Origin: Bacteroidota bacterium
GTDB taxonomy: Bacteria; Bacteroidota; Bacteroidia; UBA4408
DNA: 64,000 nt
Assembly: GCA_016718805.1 (NCBI GenBank)
Contig: JADKCP010000001.1
Location: forward strand, 248,001 to 312,000
Direction of reading: 5' to 3'
Part shown: positions 54,349-64,000 of the stretch, piece after piece
How positions within the stretch are numbered: position 1 is the first letter of the stretch
Layout of the letters: each line of letters begins with the position of its first letter
Translations under genes and position numbers: made by a program
The notes under the pieces: model-generated
The model's input: only the letters and a program-made list of their open reading frames with translations
Databases searched by the model: none
What the model was told of the DNA's origin: nothing

Positions 54349-55233
54349 ATGGCCGATGAGCTAAAGAAAAAAAAGGAAAGCCGTTTTATTTATCGCATTA
54401 AAAATAAATTCCGTTTGGTAATTATGAACGATGCCACCTTCGAAGAAAAGGCATCCTTTGTACTTACCCCACTCAACGTTTTTGTTTTTGTTGGTGTACT
54501 TACCTTGTTTTTGATTGTGGTAGTAAGCTACATTATTGCCTTTACTCCCTTGCGCGAATACATTCCGGGTTATGCCGATGTGAACATGCGCCGCAATATT
54601 AAAACACTTGCACTGCGTGTTGATTCGTTAGATGAAGCTTTGCGTAACAAGGACATGAATGTTGCAAACCTTGCTGATATCATTAACGATAAATTAAAAA
54701 ATCCAAAAATAAATCCCACTCAAAAGGACAGTACCAAAAAATACGACAAACTTACTCTTCGCGCTTCGGTTGATGATTCATTGATGCGTAATGAAATCGA
54801 AAATCAAAGTAAATATAGTTTAGCATTAGGCGTTGAAAGTTCTGCCAAAAGCGGGATTCGAAATTTTTTCTTTTTTGTGCCACTCAAAGGTGTTGTTACC
54901 GATTCATACAAATCAGGAATCTCGCATTATGGCGTAGATATTACTGCTCCCGAAAACGAAGCCATTAAAGCAACGCTCGATGGAACCGTAATTCTTGCTA
55001 ATTGGACATCCGAAACCGGATACATTATACAACTGCAACACGAAAACAGTTTAGTAAGTATTTACAAACACAATTCAGTATTGCTGAAAAAAGTAGGCGA
55101 TCGCGTAAATGCCGGTGAAGCCATTGCAATCATCGGAAACTCCGGCGAACTCACAACCGGCCCACATTTGCATTTTGAGCTTTGGTTCAACGGACTTCCC
55201 GTGGATCCTCAAGAATACATGAGTTTTAATTAG
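54349..55233 (+). CDS. M23 family metallopeptidase (LytM type)
   Basis: 294 residues. A cytoplasmic basic N-terminus is followed by a membrane helix (about 42-65), a coiled coil (about 80-115) and a C-terminal LytM domain. Zinc and catalytic residues are intact: H193 and D197 (HYGVD), H241, and H273/H275 in GPHLHFELW. It is a membrane-anchored periplasmic DD-endopeptidase that cuts peptidoglycan cross-links; a complete active site argues against an activator-only role. Confidence 0.95.
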   Translation: MADELKKKKESRFIYRIKNKFRLVIMNDATFEEKASFVLTPLNVFVFVGVLTLFLIVVVSYIIAFTPLREYIPGYADVNMRRNIKTLALRVDSLDEALRNKDMNVANLADIINDKLKNPKINPTQKDSTKKYDKLTLRASVDDSLMRNEIENQSKYSLALGVESSAKSGIRNFFFFVPLKGVVTDSYKSGISHYGVDITAPENEAIKATLDGTVILANWTSETGYIIQLQHENSLVSIYKHNSVLLKKVGDRVNAGEAIAIIGNSGELTTGPHLHFELWFNGLPVDPQEYMSFN

Positions 55234-55298
55234 AAAGAGCGGTTAATAAAGCCGTTGAAAATTCATCGTGTTTAAGTTTTTCCTAGCGCTTTAATGCG

Positions 55299-55306
55299 TA
55301 AATTTG
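55299..55306 (+). promoter_or_regulatory. Predicted -7 promoter box for the giant GEVED-repeat gene
   Basis: TAAATTTG matches TAnnTTTG and lies 19 bases before ATG 55325. It overlaps the TTG at 55304 that opens the longer frame, which favours ATG 55325 as the start. Confidence 0.5.
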
Positions 55307-55324
55307 AGAAAAACCTCTAGCATC

Positions 55325-58300
55325 ATGAAAATCAAGTTTTTACTTAAAGCATTACTTGTACAGATATGCATCATTAGCACATTGCAGGTACGTGCCTCTT
55401 TAAACAACTATAATTTTACTCAGCAAGTCGATACCATTTCTCCGCTCATTGGAGGAACCAATTTAGTTGCATACTATCACAACACAACGGTTTATTACGG
55501 CGCTGTAAATCAGCCTTACGGTACAACCAATGCCAACAATTTGTTTTTTAGTGGAATTCCAATCGGCTTTAATTTTATTGTAGATGGTCAAGTAAATACG
55601 GTTTTTGGAATAAACTCAAGAGGCTATTTGATGGTAGGCAATAATTCCTTAAACATGAAAGTAACCCCAGCAACTAATCCTATTTCGGGTAAAGTTAGTG
55701 CAACAGTTATTTCGGCCTTAGGCGGGTATTTATGTCAAACCAATGCATCTCGAATACATTATTCAACCATGGGTACTGCCCCTAATCGCATATTAGCTGT
55801 TCAATTCGACAATATGGCAAGGCGCTATTCAATGAACAATGATAGCCTTAGTTTTCAAATTCGCTTATATGAGGGAAGTAACAAAATTCAATTTATTTAT
55901 CACAAACTTTCGGTGTTGAAACAAGGTGCCGATCAATATTTTGAAATTGGTATTCGAGGAATCGATTCAAGTAATTACAGCAATCGCCGTTTAACCGGAA
56001 ACTGGGAAAACAGCAGCTGGGGATTCACTAACAAGAGCACTTGTATGCTCGGAAAGTACAACTATCCTGCGTTGGGTGCAAGTTTCACCTTTAGTCCACC
56101 GGATACCGCTTGCATTGCCTCAAGTTTAAGCGGAACAATTTTTCCAAGTAGTTATGCTGTATCGGCTACAGATACTTTTACGCTTATTTTGGATGCAATT
56201 AATTTAGCTGCAAATACTTCCATTGAGTGGCAAAAATCTACCGATAGTTTGAACTATACACCACTGCCAAGTTTAGCTACACGGTTTACTTTTTTATCAC
56301 AAGACAGTACTGCATTTTATCGTTGCAAACTGAGTTGTGGAGCAAGTAATTATTTCACCAATAGTTTAAAAATTAACCAGCTCGGCAATACTCAAACGTA
56401 TTGTACTTCTTACTCACGTTATTCAAATGCAATTAATATAGGTCAAGTTAAATTTTCGAATTTGGTAAATGGCAATGCTATTCCGGCGCTTAGTTCACAG
56501 GTTTTTAATGCGTATACTGATTATTGCAATGTAGCACCCGCAGTGGTTAATCAGGGAGCTAATTATGAATTTTCCGTTAAGGAAATTTTTCATGTGAATT
56601 ACATAAAATCAGGTGTTATGGTTTTTATTGACTACAATAAAGACGGAGTTTTTGATAACACCACAGAAACTATTTTTTTAGGAAAAACCAAAAGTGGTGT
56701 CAATGGATATGAAGCTCGCAGTTTTATACAAATTCCCGATTCAGCGCCGCTTGGATTAACCAAAATGCGTATTGTATTGTACGACCCAAATACCCAACTA
56801 CCAGTTGAGCCTTGCGATGCATCCTTTTATGGCGAAACCGAAGATTACCTGGTACAAATTATGCAAGCACAACCCTGCACTTCTGTCCCCGATACACTGT
56901 ACACAGGAGCATCAGTAACCGAAGTTTGCAGCACAGTTAGTTTCCGCATATTTGTTGCCAGTGCATTGGGTTCGGGATATACCTTTCAATGGTTTGTTTC
57001 GGCCGATTCTTTAACTTGGACGAGTGTACAAGGTGCTACTTCTAACACTTATTTTTTAAGTCAGAATCAACAAAGTTTTTACAAATGTTTAGTAACTTGT
57101 TCGGGAGCCGATTCGGTTTATACCATTCCTTTAAGGGTAGGCGCATCGCCTTTTTACTTGTGCTATTGCGATTTCAAGGCAATCAATCCTTCTTTGTATC
57201 AAATCAAAAATGTAAACCTCTCAACCCTAGATAATACTTCCGGAAGTAAACAAAAACTTTATTCCAATTATACTTCCATAACTCCTACACCTCTTGTTAA
57301 AAGTGGGAAATATAATTTTTCGGTTACTTATGAAGCCGAATATTATAAATCAACCATGCTCATAAAAGCATACATCGATTATGACCGAAATGGAGTATTT
57401 GGAAACAAAGCAAACGAAATTATCTCTCTCGGAACCTTAGCTTATTCATCACAATTATCCAATACAAAATCAATTTTACTAAGTGTTCCCGATTCAGCTA
57501 ACATTGGTATTACCGGACTTAGAATTGCCTATTGGGAAGTAAATGCAAATTCAAGCAATAATGGATGCGGTTCGTTCAATCACGGCGAAGTAGAAGATTA
57601 TTTAGTAAACATTATGGATGCCGATTCATGTGTTTCTCCGGTATTGCCGGGATTTGCGTTGGCCAAAGAAACAATGGTTTGTAAAGGCAAGGCAGCACAT
57701 CTTTCCTTAGGTGGAATAAACTATTCACCCAACTATTTGTACCAGTGGCAATCATCGACAGATAGTTTAAATTGGAATAGTTTTGCCGGACAGACATTGT
57801 TTTCTGCTTCCATAGTTCAATCAGTAAAAACCTATTATCGATGCAAGGTTTCGTGTGCTGACTCATTTTCGTTTTCAAAGATTGTTGTCGTAGATGTGGC
57901 TCCTTTTATTAATTGTTACTGCAGTTCAGCAGCTTACCCAGATGATTTTACGGATATTGGAAACATACAATTAGCTGGAGTTAGCTATGGAAGCGATACT
58001 TTGGCAACAAACACCTACGGCGGAAATACCTACCGCGATTTTACCGATTCATTAGCCCCAATTACACTTGAGCAAGATGGTAACTATACAATGAAAATTA
58101 TTGCTGCTAAAACCAATCGTTCCACCAACTATATAAAAGCTTTTGTATGTATCGATTTTAATCAAAACGGGGCTTTTGAAAGCAGTGAAATTGTTAGCAC
58201 CGGTCCATTTACAACTACTGCAGTTAGCAGGGTTAGTTTTAGTTTAAGCATTCCCGATACGGCTATTCTTGGAATTACCCGAATGCGTGTTGTTTTATTG

Positions 58301-61300
58301 GATGGTAATGCCGGTACCAATAACTTTTTGCCTTGCGGGAATTATTATAATTATGGTGAAACCGCCGATTACCTTGTATCAATAATACCAACATTGCCCT
58401 GTGTACCCTACACTCTTAGCAACCCAATTTTTAACGATACAACACTTTGCTTAAACTCACTGCTATTAATGACAATGCCCGGTGTTCCTTTACAAACAGC
58501 ATTGAAGTATAAATGGCAAAAGTCACTGGATACACAATCTTGGACTACTTTAAATTACTCAGTAACAAACAATTTTCAAGATACTTTAAAAGCTGCATAT
58601 TATTACCGTTGTATTGTAAGTTGTGGCAGTTTTGCTGATACATCAATTGCCCAATTAATAAATTTAAGACCTACGTATTTATGCCATTGCACTTCTTATG
58701 TAAACAACAATGATTATGTAGATATTGGAAATATTAAAATTGCCGGATACAATTATGGGGGTGATACGTTAGTTAATTCAACTGTTTCGAATTCTTATAC
58801 TGACTATACCAGCGCGCTTCCGCCAATTGTGTTGCAAAAGGGAGGCTTTTATCCGATAACAATTACAGCTTCAAAATCTACCTCTTACTCTTCTAATCCT
58901 AATGCAAGTGTATATATCGATTTTAATCAGAATGGGCAATTTGATGCAAACGAAAAATTCGTAACCGGAATTTTCACAGGTACTTTTCCTCATAAAGGTT
59001 TTACCAATATTGATGTGCCGGCCACAGCATTACCGGGAGTTTCACGCATGAGGGTAGTACTAAATGCCCCTTATTACAAATATCCTTTAGGTCCTCCAGC
59101 TTGTGGTATTTATTATGGTTATGGTGAAACAGAAGACTACTTCGTAAACATCATAAATCCCATACCTTGTGATCCCATTGTGCATGGTACCATTAGCACC
59201 CCTACTATTTTTCCTATTTGTACGAATCAACAAATAACGCTCAGCTACAGCAATGGTACTAATTCTCCATTGTACGATTATGCATGGCAAAGTTCTACCG
59301 ATAGTATCAACTGGACTGTTGTTCCCAATCAAACAACCCAAACAATAAGTGTTACTTTAATTAACCAAAAATATTTCAGATGTATATTAACTTGTAGTCC
59401 ATTTTCGGATACCTCTAATTGCTTGTCTATAACTTATAATTCATTTTACAATTGTTATTGTCCATCTTACGCATCTATTGCAGGTTTAAGCGATATTGGA
59501 AATATTAAACTAGCAGGTTACAGTTACGGAGGCGATACATTAGCCAATCAAATTTTGAACAATTCCTACACAGATTTTACTACCACCTTAGCTCCAATTG
59601 CTTTAGAACAGGGCGCACATTATCCTATGCAAATAACAGCTGCATTATCTAATTTTTCGCTAGGTTTTAATACACTTGCAACCGTATATATCGACTTTAA
59701 TCACAACGCTATTTTTGATGCAAACGAATTTTCAGTTGTAAAAAACTTCAACAATTATTTTCCTTCGGTTGGTAACGGTATTCTTCAGCTTCCGGTCAAT
59801 GCAATGCTTGGTTTAACGCGCATGCGCATAATTTTAAGCACAGGACCTCAAAATTTAAATAATTCCTTACCCTGCTCCGCGTATAAATATTATGGCGAAA
59901 CCGAAGATTATTTGGTATCGATTGTACCACCCACGCCTTGTCCAATGTTGAATCATGGGTATATTGCGACTAACAACACCACTATATGTCCAACCGAAAA
60001 GTTTGTGCTGACCTACGTTGGAAATTCAAATTTAATTCAGAGTAATTATCGATGGCAAACTTCTTCTGACAGTGTTAATTGGATAAATATATCCGGAACC
60101 CTATACGATGTATATAGCAACTTGTTAAGCGTAACAGCTTATTTCCGATGCATTTTAACTTGTGGAAACTCTGCCGATACTACCCATGCCATTTATCTGC
60201 AAAAGAAACCTTTTGAAACCTGTTATTGTACTTCAACTGCACTTGATTCGGGAATAGTTGACATTGGATTTATTCAACTCGGTGATTTTAAAAATGGGAA
60301 CGATACATTACCATTAAATCCAAGTTCAAACCGAAAGTATAGCGATTTTACCGGGTCCCTTGCTCCAATACAGCTCAACATAAACACCAAAGACTACATG
60401 ATAATACAGCCTGCATTTACGATTGATACTGTGGTGAATTTGAAGGCCACAGTTTCGATCGATTTAAATCACGATGGTTCATTTAATTCAATTGGGAATG
60501 AAATTACTTTGATCGATAATTTTCAATTGCGTTATCCTTTTACTGGTTTTGTAGCTTTGAATACATATTATGCACTACCAGGAATTACCCGCATGCGTAT
60601 AAAGTTGGTTGCCGGTTCCGACCTGGATGCAAATACCAATCCCTGCGATAATTATGTGTATGGCGAAACACAAGACTATTTAGTAAACCTTGTTTCTGCT
60701 AATTCAGTTTGTGTACCATTAGCAAAAGGGAAAGTAAAAGCTGCTCAAAAGTTTACTTGCAGCAGTAATGGCCGCGAAAATATTTTTTACTATATCGGTA
60801 ATCCTTATCATAACAATATGTTCTACAAATGGCAGCATTCAACCGATAGTATCAGCTGGTATTCTAACTTTTATCCGGCAGCTACTAATCCATTCCTTAT
60901 TTTGCAAAATATGAATCCATCGATGAAATACCTTCGATGTATAGCAACGTGCGGAACTTACAAGGATACTAGTACAGTACTTAAAGTAAATTTTGGAAAA
61001 AGGAACGATTGTTACTGCAAATTTTGGGAGCAAAATCCCACCAATCAGGATATAGGAAATGTATCGCTACTAAGCCTTTCAAACGGTAATGCCCAACCGT
61101 TTTTAAACAATGCACTGGCAATAAACCGACATTCTGATTTTACAAATTTACCTCCGGTTGAACTTAAGCAAGGATTTATTTATCCCTTAACAGTTACACA
61201 AATTAACCAAGGTGCTTTTCGTGACGCTAAAATTTCGTGCTTTATTGATTTTGATGCAAATGGTTATATAGATCCTATTGAAGAATGTATTATTGGTTAC

Positions 61301-62548
61301 ACTTCTGATACATCCATGGTTCCGGGCAGGGTCACCGGAAATATTTCGATACCATACAATGCCGATACCTCTGTTGTGTTGATGCGCGTTGCCATGGCTG
61401 AAAAAACCAACAATACCAAACTTTATGCTTGTAGTATTTCGAGCCAACCTGCCACCGGAGAAGCCGAAGATTATTTAGTAAAAATTGTTCCCAATACCAA
61501 TTGTGTGCAACCGGTTGCAGGAAATGCATACGCACCAATCAATCGCTATTGCCAGTATGATTCTGTATATCTTCAATTAAAAAATTATAGCTTAATAAAT
61601 GGTCAAAGTTATCAGTGGCAATACTCCTATGATGGCAATGTGTGGAACAATTCCGGAGGAAAATTAAATTATCCAACCCGAATCTTACGAATTTATAACC
61701 CAACTTATTACCGCTGTATTGTTTCATGCAATTCGCTCCAAGATACCTCAACTTCTGTATTTATCGGAATGTTACCTCCATCGGCCTGTTATTACTGCGG
61801 CTCCTCAACAAGCCCCTATCCTCTTGGAGGTTCTGAATGTTTTTGGAACGATAAAATCATACATGTAAAATTACAAGGCACAGCCCTCGATAACGCTGAT
61901 ACTAATTGTTATAAAATAAACAATAGTTTTTCATATACCTTTCCGGATTTAGGCAACACTACAGCATTAATCGGGCGAGGCAAAACTTACAAACTGTTTG
62001 TTACTACTTCCAAAACTACCAATGTTTCGGCTTGGATTGATTTTAATAACGATAGGGTATTCTCAGCTTCTGAATGGTTTAACGTAAGCGATACTTCTCA
62101 GGCTTACGTGCCCGATTCTATAACTTTTACTGTTCCACTAAACGCAACCCTCGGAAATACACGTATGCGCATTCGCTCACGTTATGCTCAAAATCAAAAC
62201 GACAACAACGATGCATGTAGTTATTTCTTCTCGGGCGAAACCGAAGACTACGTGCTTCGAATAGATTTAGCTAGTAACACTGAAGTACTTTCTCAAAATT
62301 TTGATGTTTCAATTGAACCTAATCCGGCTAACGAATTTATTAATGTTACAGTGCACAGTGTCGAAAGCGATAAATATCAAATTCAGTTGTTAAACATGCA
62401 GGGTCAATTAGTTTATTTCGGCGATTTGAAAAAGGAGGAAACTGTTTACCGAAATAGCATCAATGTTCAAAAACTGGCAAAAGGAATTTATACCTTGCAA
62501 CTCAAAAGCAGTAATAATACTATTAACCGTAAAGTGGTAATTCAATAA
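55325..62548 (+). CDS. Giant GEVED-repeat T9SS type A surface protein
   Basis: About 2407 residues from ATG 55325. Signal peptide (MKIKFLLKALLVQICIISTL, ending VRAS). An N-terminal beta domain (about 30-260) is followed by eight GEVED domains with G-E-x-x-D-Y motifs near residues 502, 753, 1010, 1266, 1523, 1779, 2044 and 2304, a period of about 256. Each carries a D-x-N-x-[DN]-G-x-F-x-x-x-E loop (e.g. DFNQNGQFDANE), which looks like a calcium site. Ig-like segments with QWxxSxDSxxW and paired Cys separate them. A type A sorting domain ends the protein (SIEPNPANEFINVTV, QLLNMQGQLVYFG, GIYTLQLKSSNN). It is a probable calcium-dependent adhesin or matrix protein. Confidence 0.93.
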   Translation: MKIKFLLKALLVQICIISTLQVRASLNNYNFTQQVDTISPLIGGTNLVAYYHNTTVYYGAVNQPYGTTNANNLFFSGIPIGFNFIVDGQVNTVFGINSRGYLMVGNNSLNMKVTPATNPISGKVSATVISALGGYLCQTNASRIHYSTMGTAPNRILAVQFDNMARRYSMNNDSLSFQIRLYEGSNKIQFIYHKLSVLKQGADQYFEIGIRGIDSSNYSNRRLTGNWENSSWGFTNKSTCMLGKYNYPALGASFTFSPPDTACIASSLSGTIFPSSYAVSATDTFTLILDAINLAANTSIEWQKSTDSLNYTPLPSLATRFTFLSQDSTAFYRCKLSCGASNYFTNSLKINQLGNTQTYCTSYSRYSNAINIGQVKFSNLVNGNAIPALSSQVFNAYTDYCNVAPAVVNQGANYEFSVKEIFHVNYIKSGVMVFIDYNKDGVFDNTTETIFLGKTKSGVNGYEARSFIQIPDSAPLGLTKMRIVLYDPNTQLPVEPCDASFYGETEDYLVQIMQAQPCTSVPDTLYTGASVTEVCSTVSFRIFVASALGSGYTFQWFVSADSLTWTSVQGATSNTYFLSQNQQSFYKCLVTCSGADSVYTIPLRVGASPFYLCYCDFKAINPSLYQIKNVNLSTLDNTSGSKQKLYSNYTSITPTPLVKSGKYNFSVTYEAEYYKSTMLIKAYIDYDRNGVFGNKANEIISLGTLAYSSQLSNTKSILLSVPDSANIGITGLRIAYWEVNANSSNNGCGSFNHGEVEDYLVNIMDADSCVSPVLPGFALAKETMVCKGKAAHLSLGGINYSPNYLYQWQSSTDSLNWNSFAGQTLFSASIVQSVKTYYRCKVSCADSFSFSKIVVVDVAPFINCYCSSAAYPDDFTDIGNIQLAGVSYGSDTLATNTYGGNTYRDFTDSLAPITLEQDGNYTMKIIAAKTNRSTNYIKAFVCIDFNQNGAFESSEIVSTGPFTTTAVSRVSFSLSIPDTAILGITRMRVVLLDGNAGTNNFLPCGNYYNYGETADYLVSIIPTLPCVPYTLSNPIFNDTTLCLNSLLLMTMPGVPLQTALKYKWQKSLDTQSWTTLNYSVTNNFQDTLKAAYYYRCIVSCGSFADTSIAQLINLRPTYLCHCTSYVNNNDYVDIGNIKIAGYNYGGDTLVNSTVSNSYTDYTSALPPIVLQKGGFYPITITASKSTSYSSNPNASVYIDFNQNGQFDANEKFVTGIFTGTFPHKGFTNIDVPATALPGVSRMRVVLNAPYYKYPLGPPACGIYYGYGETEDYFVNIINPIPCDPIVHGTISTPTIFPICTNQQITLSYSNGTNSPLYDYAWQSSTDSINWTVVPNQTTQTISVTLINQKYFRCILTCSPFSDTSNCLSITYNSFYNCYCPSYASIAGLSDIGNIKLAGYSYGGDTLANQILNNSYTDFTTTLAPIALEQGAHYPMQITAALSNFSLGFNTLATVYIDFNHNAIFDANEFSVVKNFNNYFPSVGNGILQLPVNAMLGLTRMRIILSTGPQNLNNSLPCSAYKYYGETEDYLVSIVPPTPCPMLNHGYIATNNTTICPTEKFVLTYVGNSNLIQSNYRWQTSSDSVNWINISGTLYDVYSNLLSVTAYFRCILTCGNSADTTHAIYLQKKPFETCYCTSTALDSGIVDIGFIQLGDFKNGNDTLPLNPSSNRKYSDFTGSLAPIQLNINTKDYMIIQPAFTIDTVVNLKATVSIDLNHDGSFNSIGNEITLIDNFQLRYPFTGFVALNTYYALPGITRMRIKLVAGSDLDANTNPCDNYVYGETQDYLVNLVSANSVCVPLAKGKVKAAQKFTCSSNGRENIFYYIGNPYHNNMFYKWQHSTDSISWYSNFYPAATNPFLILQNMNPSMKYLRCIATCGTYKDTSTVLKVNFGKRNDCYCKFWEQNPTNQDIGNVSLLSLSNGNAQPFLNNALAINRHSDFTNLPPVELKQGFIYPLTVTQINQGAFRDAKISCFIDFDANGYIDPIEECIIGYTSDTSMVPGRVTGNISIPYNADTSVVLMRVAMAEKTNNTKLYACSISSQPATGEAEDYLVKIVPNTNCVQPVAGNAYAPINRYCQYDSVYLQLKNYSLINGQSYQWQYSYDGNVWNNSGGKLNYPTRILRIYNPTYYRCIVSCNSLQDTSTSVFIGMLPPSACYYCGSSTSPYPLGGSECFWNDKIIHVKLQGTALDNADTNCYKINNSFSYTFPDLGNTTALIGRGKTYKLFVTTSKTTNVSAWIDFNNDRVFSASEWFNVSDTSQAYVPDSITFTVPLNATLGNTRMRIRSRYAQNQNDNNDACSYFFSGETEDYVLRIDLASNTEVLSQNFDVSIEPNPANEFINVTVHSVESDKYQIQLLNMQGQLVYFGDLKKEETVYRNSINVQKLAKGIYTLQLKSSNNTINRKVVIQ

Positions 62549-62624
62549 AATTAAGTACGACTAACAATACTTATCTTAACAAGCTAAAGCTATTGGTTAT
62601 TTGTCTGTACTACTTTACTAGGAA

Positions 62625-62666
62625 TAAAAAAAGCGACCGTTAAATTGAATCAACGGTCGCTTTTTA
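62625..62666. terminator. Bidirectional intrinsic terminator
   Basis: AAGCGACCGTT pairs with AACGGTCGCTT around a ten-base loop, with an A run before and a T run after. It lies between the giant surface protein gene and the converging acyl-CoA dehydrogenase gene. Confidence 0.9.
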
Positions 62667-62682
62667 GTATTAGTAATTCTGC

Positions 62683-63861
62683 TTATTCAAAAGCCGAAAT
62701 TCCGGTAATGTCTAATCCGGTAATTAATAAATGTATATCGTGTGTTCCTTCATAAGTAACTACCGATTCAAGATTCATCATGTGACGCATGATTGGATAC
62801 TCTCCTGTAATTCCCATTCCTCCGTGTATTTGACGAGCTTCGCGTGCGATTTGTAAAGCAATATTAACGTTGTTGCGTTTTGCCATACTAATTTGTGCTG
62901 GTGTTGCACGATGTTCATTTTTTAACACGCCCAATCGCCAAACCAATAGTTGTGCCTTGGTGATTTCGGTAATCATTTCGGCAAGTTTTTTTTGCGTTAA
63001 TTGAAATCCACCAATGGGTTTACCAAATTGAATGCGCTCTTTCGAATAACGCAAAGCCGAGTCGTAGCAATCCATTGCCGCACCCAAAGCTCCCCAACTA
63101 ATTCCATAGCGTGCAGAGTTTAAACAGCTCAAAGGACCTTTCAATCCTTTTACATTAGGCAATAAATTTTCTTTTGGAACCTTTACATTGTCGAAAACCA
63201 ATTCGCCGGTTGCACTGGCACGTAAACTCCATTTGCCATGTGTTTCGGGAGTTGTAAATCCGGGCATACCTCGTTCTAAAATTAAACCCTGTATCACACC
63301 CTCTTCATTCTTTGCCCATACTACAGCAATATCTGCAAAAGGAGCATTGGATATCCACATTTTACTACCATTCAACAAATAGTGATCGCCTTTGTCTTTA
63401 AAATTACTAAGCATTCCATTCGGATTTGAACCATGGTCAGGCTCAGTTAACCCAAAGCAACCCATCATTTCACCGGCAGCTAATTTGGGTAAATATTTTT
63501 TTCGTTGTTCTTCACTTCCAAAGGTGTAAATCGGAAACATTACCAATGAACTTTGCACCGATGCAGTTGATCGCAAACCTGAATCACCACGTTCTAATTC
63601 CTGCATTAACAAACCATACGATATTTGATCCAATCCTGCACCGCCATATTCTTGCGGAATGTAGGGACCAAAAGCACCAATTTCTGCCAATCCTTTTATC
63701 CATTGTTTTGGAAAAGTTGCAGTTTGACAAGCTTCTTCAACTATAGGGCTCACTTCTTTTTTCACCCAAGCACGAGCAGTATCGCGTATAAGCTTATGTT
63801 CGTCGGTCAATAAATCATCCAACAAATAATAATCCGGAGCAATGTATCTATCTGTAGCCAT
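62683..63861 (-). CDS. Acyl-CoA dehydrogenase, glutaryl-CoA dehydrogenase-like
   Basis: 392 residues from ATG 63861 (a TTG 24 bases earlier lies in the promoter). FAD/acyl-CoA motifs: MGCFGLTEPDHGSNPNGM, MWISNAPFADIAVVW, ARQIHGGMGITGEYPIMRH. The catalytic Glu371 is in SVVTYEGTHDIH, and the RSTASVQSSLVM segment matches the glutaryl-CoA dehydrogenase substrate pocket. It would oxidise and decarboxylate glutaryl-CoA in lysine and tryptophan breakdown, with electrons to ETF. No ETF or partner gene is in the window. Confidence 0.92.
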   Translation of the reverse strand: MATDRYIAPDYYLLDDLLTDEHKLIRDTARAWVKKEVSPIVEEACQTATFPKQWIKGLAEIGAFGPYIPQEYGGAGLDQISYGLLMQELERGDSGLRSTASVQSSLVMFPIYTFGSEEQRKKYLPKLAAGEMMGCFGLTEPDHGSNPNGMLSNFKDKGDHYLLNGSKMWISNAPFADIAVVWAKNEEGVIQGLILERGMPGFTTPETHGKWSLRASATGELVFDNVKVPKENLLPNVKGLKGPLSCLNSARYGISWGALGAAMDCYDSALRYSKERIQFGKPIGGFQLTQKKLAEMITEITKAQLLVWRLGVLKNEHRATPAQISMAKRNNVNIALQIAREARQIHGGMGITGEYPIMRHMMNLESVVTYEGTHDIHLLITGLDITGISAFE

Positions 63862-63882
63862 TTTTTTGTTTTTTTTGAGGCG

Positions 63883-63890
63883 CAAATATA
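63883..63890 (-). promoter_or_regulatory. Predicted -7 promoter box for the acyl-CoA dehydrogenase gene
   Basis: The reverse strand reads TATATTTG followed by CGCC, an exact TAnnTTTG match, 22 bases before ATG 63861. Confidence 0.65.
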
Positions 63891-64000
63891 GTTTTTATTG
63901 AATGATTAGACAATTTGAAATAGCCTTTAAAGTATCTTGTTACAAGGTTTACTTTTAAGCTTTTTTATGTTAAAAGAATAGCAAATTTGAATATTATTAC

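Overview
This is an AT-rich bacterial chromosome segment from a member of the Bacteroidota. The evidence is a PorP/SprF family protein, a SprE/PorW-like TPR lipoprotein, many proteins with type IX secretion (T9SS) C-terminal sorting domains of types A and B, a eukaryote-like class Ia ribonucleotide reductase, and several TAnnTTTG -7 promoter boxes of the Bacteroidota sigma factor. Shine-Dalgarno sequences are weak or absent, and several genes appear to start at TTG or GTG. The genus cannot be fixed from the sequence. I see no tRNA, rRNA, CRISPR array, prophage or insertion sequence.

Layout. 1-5.5 kb: a forward surface cassette with the 3' part of a collagen-like protein, a T9SS type B protein, a PorP/SprF protein and a PorE-like OmpA protein. 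5.6-10.8 kb: reverse genes for a T9SS type A protein and a MacAB-like ABC exporter (ATPase, two permeases, HlyD adaptor). 11-14.7 kb: ssb, recQ and a DUF1801/YdeI-like gene. 14.7-16.6 kb: atpD-atpC in reverse, with atpD frameshifted. 16.8-20.7 kb: a split sprE/porW-like gene, then bactofilin, AtpZ and a small membrane protein. 20.7-24.2 kb: free-methionine-R-sulfoxide reductase, lipoproteins and a T9SS cargo. 24.27-24.95 kb: a tandem array of 168-169 bp units. 25-27.8 kb: reverse omega-amidase, methionine/glutamine aminotransferase and an outer-membrane protein. 28.3-31.8 kb: nrdB-nrdA. 32-35.6 kb: two T9SS type A proteins, the first behind a C10 tract. 36-37.1 kb: a glycosyltransferase. 37.3-42.8 kb: mreB-mreC-mreD-pbp2-rodA. 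42.9-46.7 kb: a 1273-residue NIDO/repeat T9SS type B protein. 46.7-48.7 kb: dprA and a DUF1571/LysM protein in reverse. 48.9-51.3 kb: a frameshifted DUF1569 gene and a TPR-SpoIIE phosphatase. 51.3-54.2 kb: hflX, a membrane-anchored cytochrome c and trpS in reverse. 54.3-62.5 kb: an M23 peptidase and a roughly 2407-residue GEVED-repeat T9SS protein. 62.7-63.9 kb: a glutaryl-CoA dehydrogenase-like gene.

How it works together. Most of the window is housekeeping: ATP synthase, dNTP supply, cell elongation, DNA repair and uptake, and translation. The rest is a T9SS surface programme: cargo with A- or B-type signals, a PorP/SprF partner, a PorE-like peptidoglycan anchor and a SprE/PorW-like component. 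Three genes (atpD, the sprE-like gene, the DUF1569 gene) are each broken by one base in a homopolymer. That pattern fits sequencing or assembly indels better than real gene loss, so these genes should be read as probably intact in the organism.
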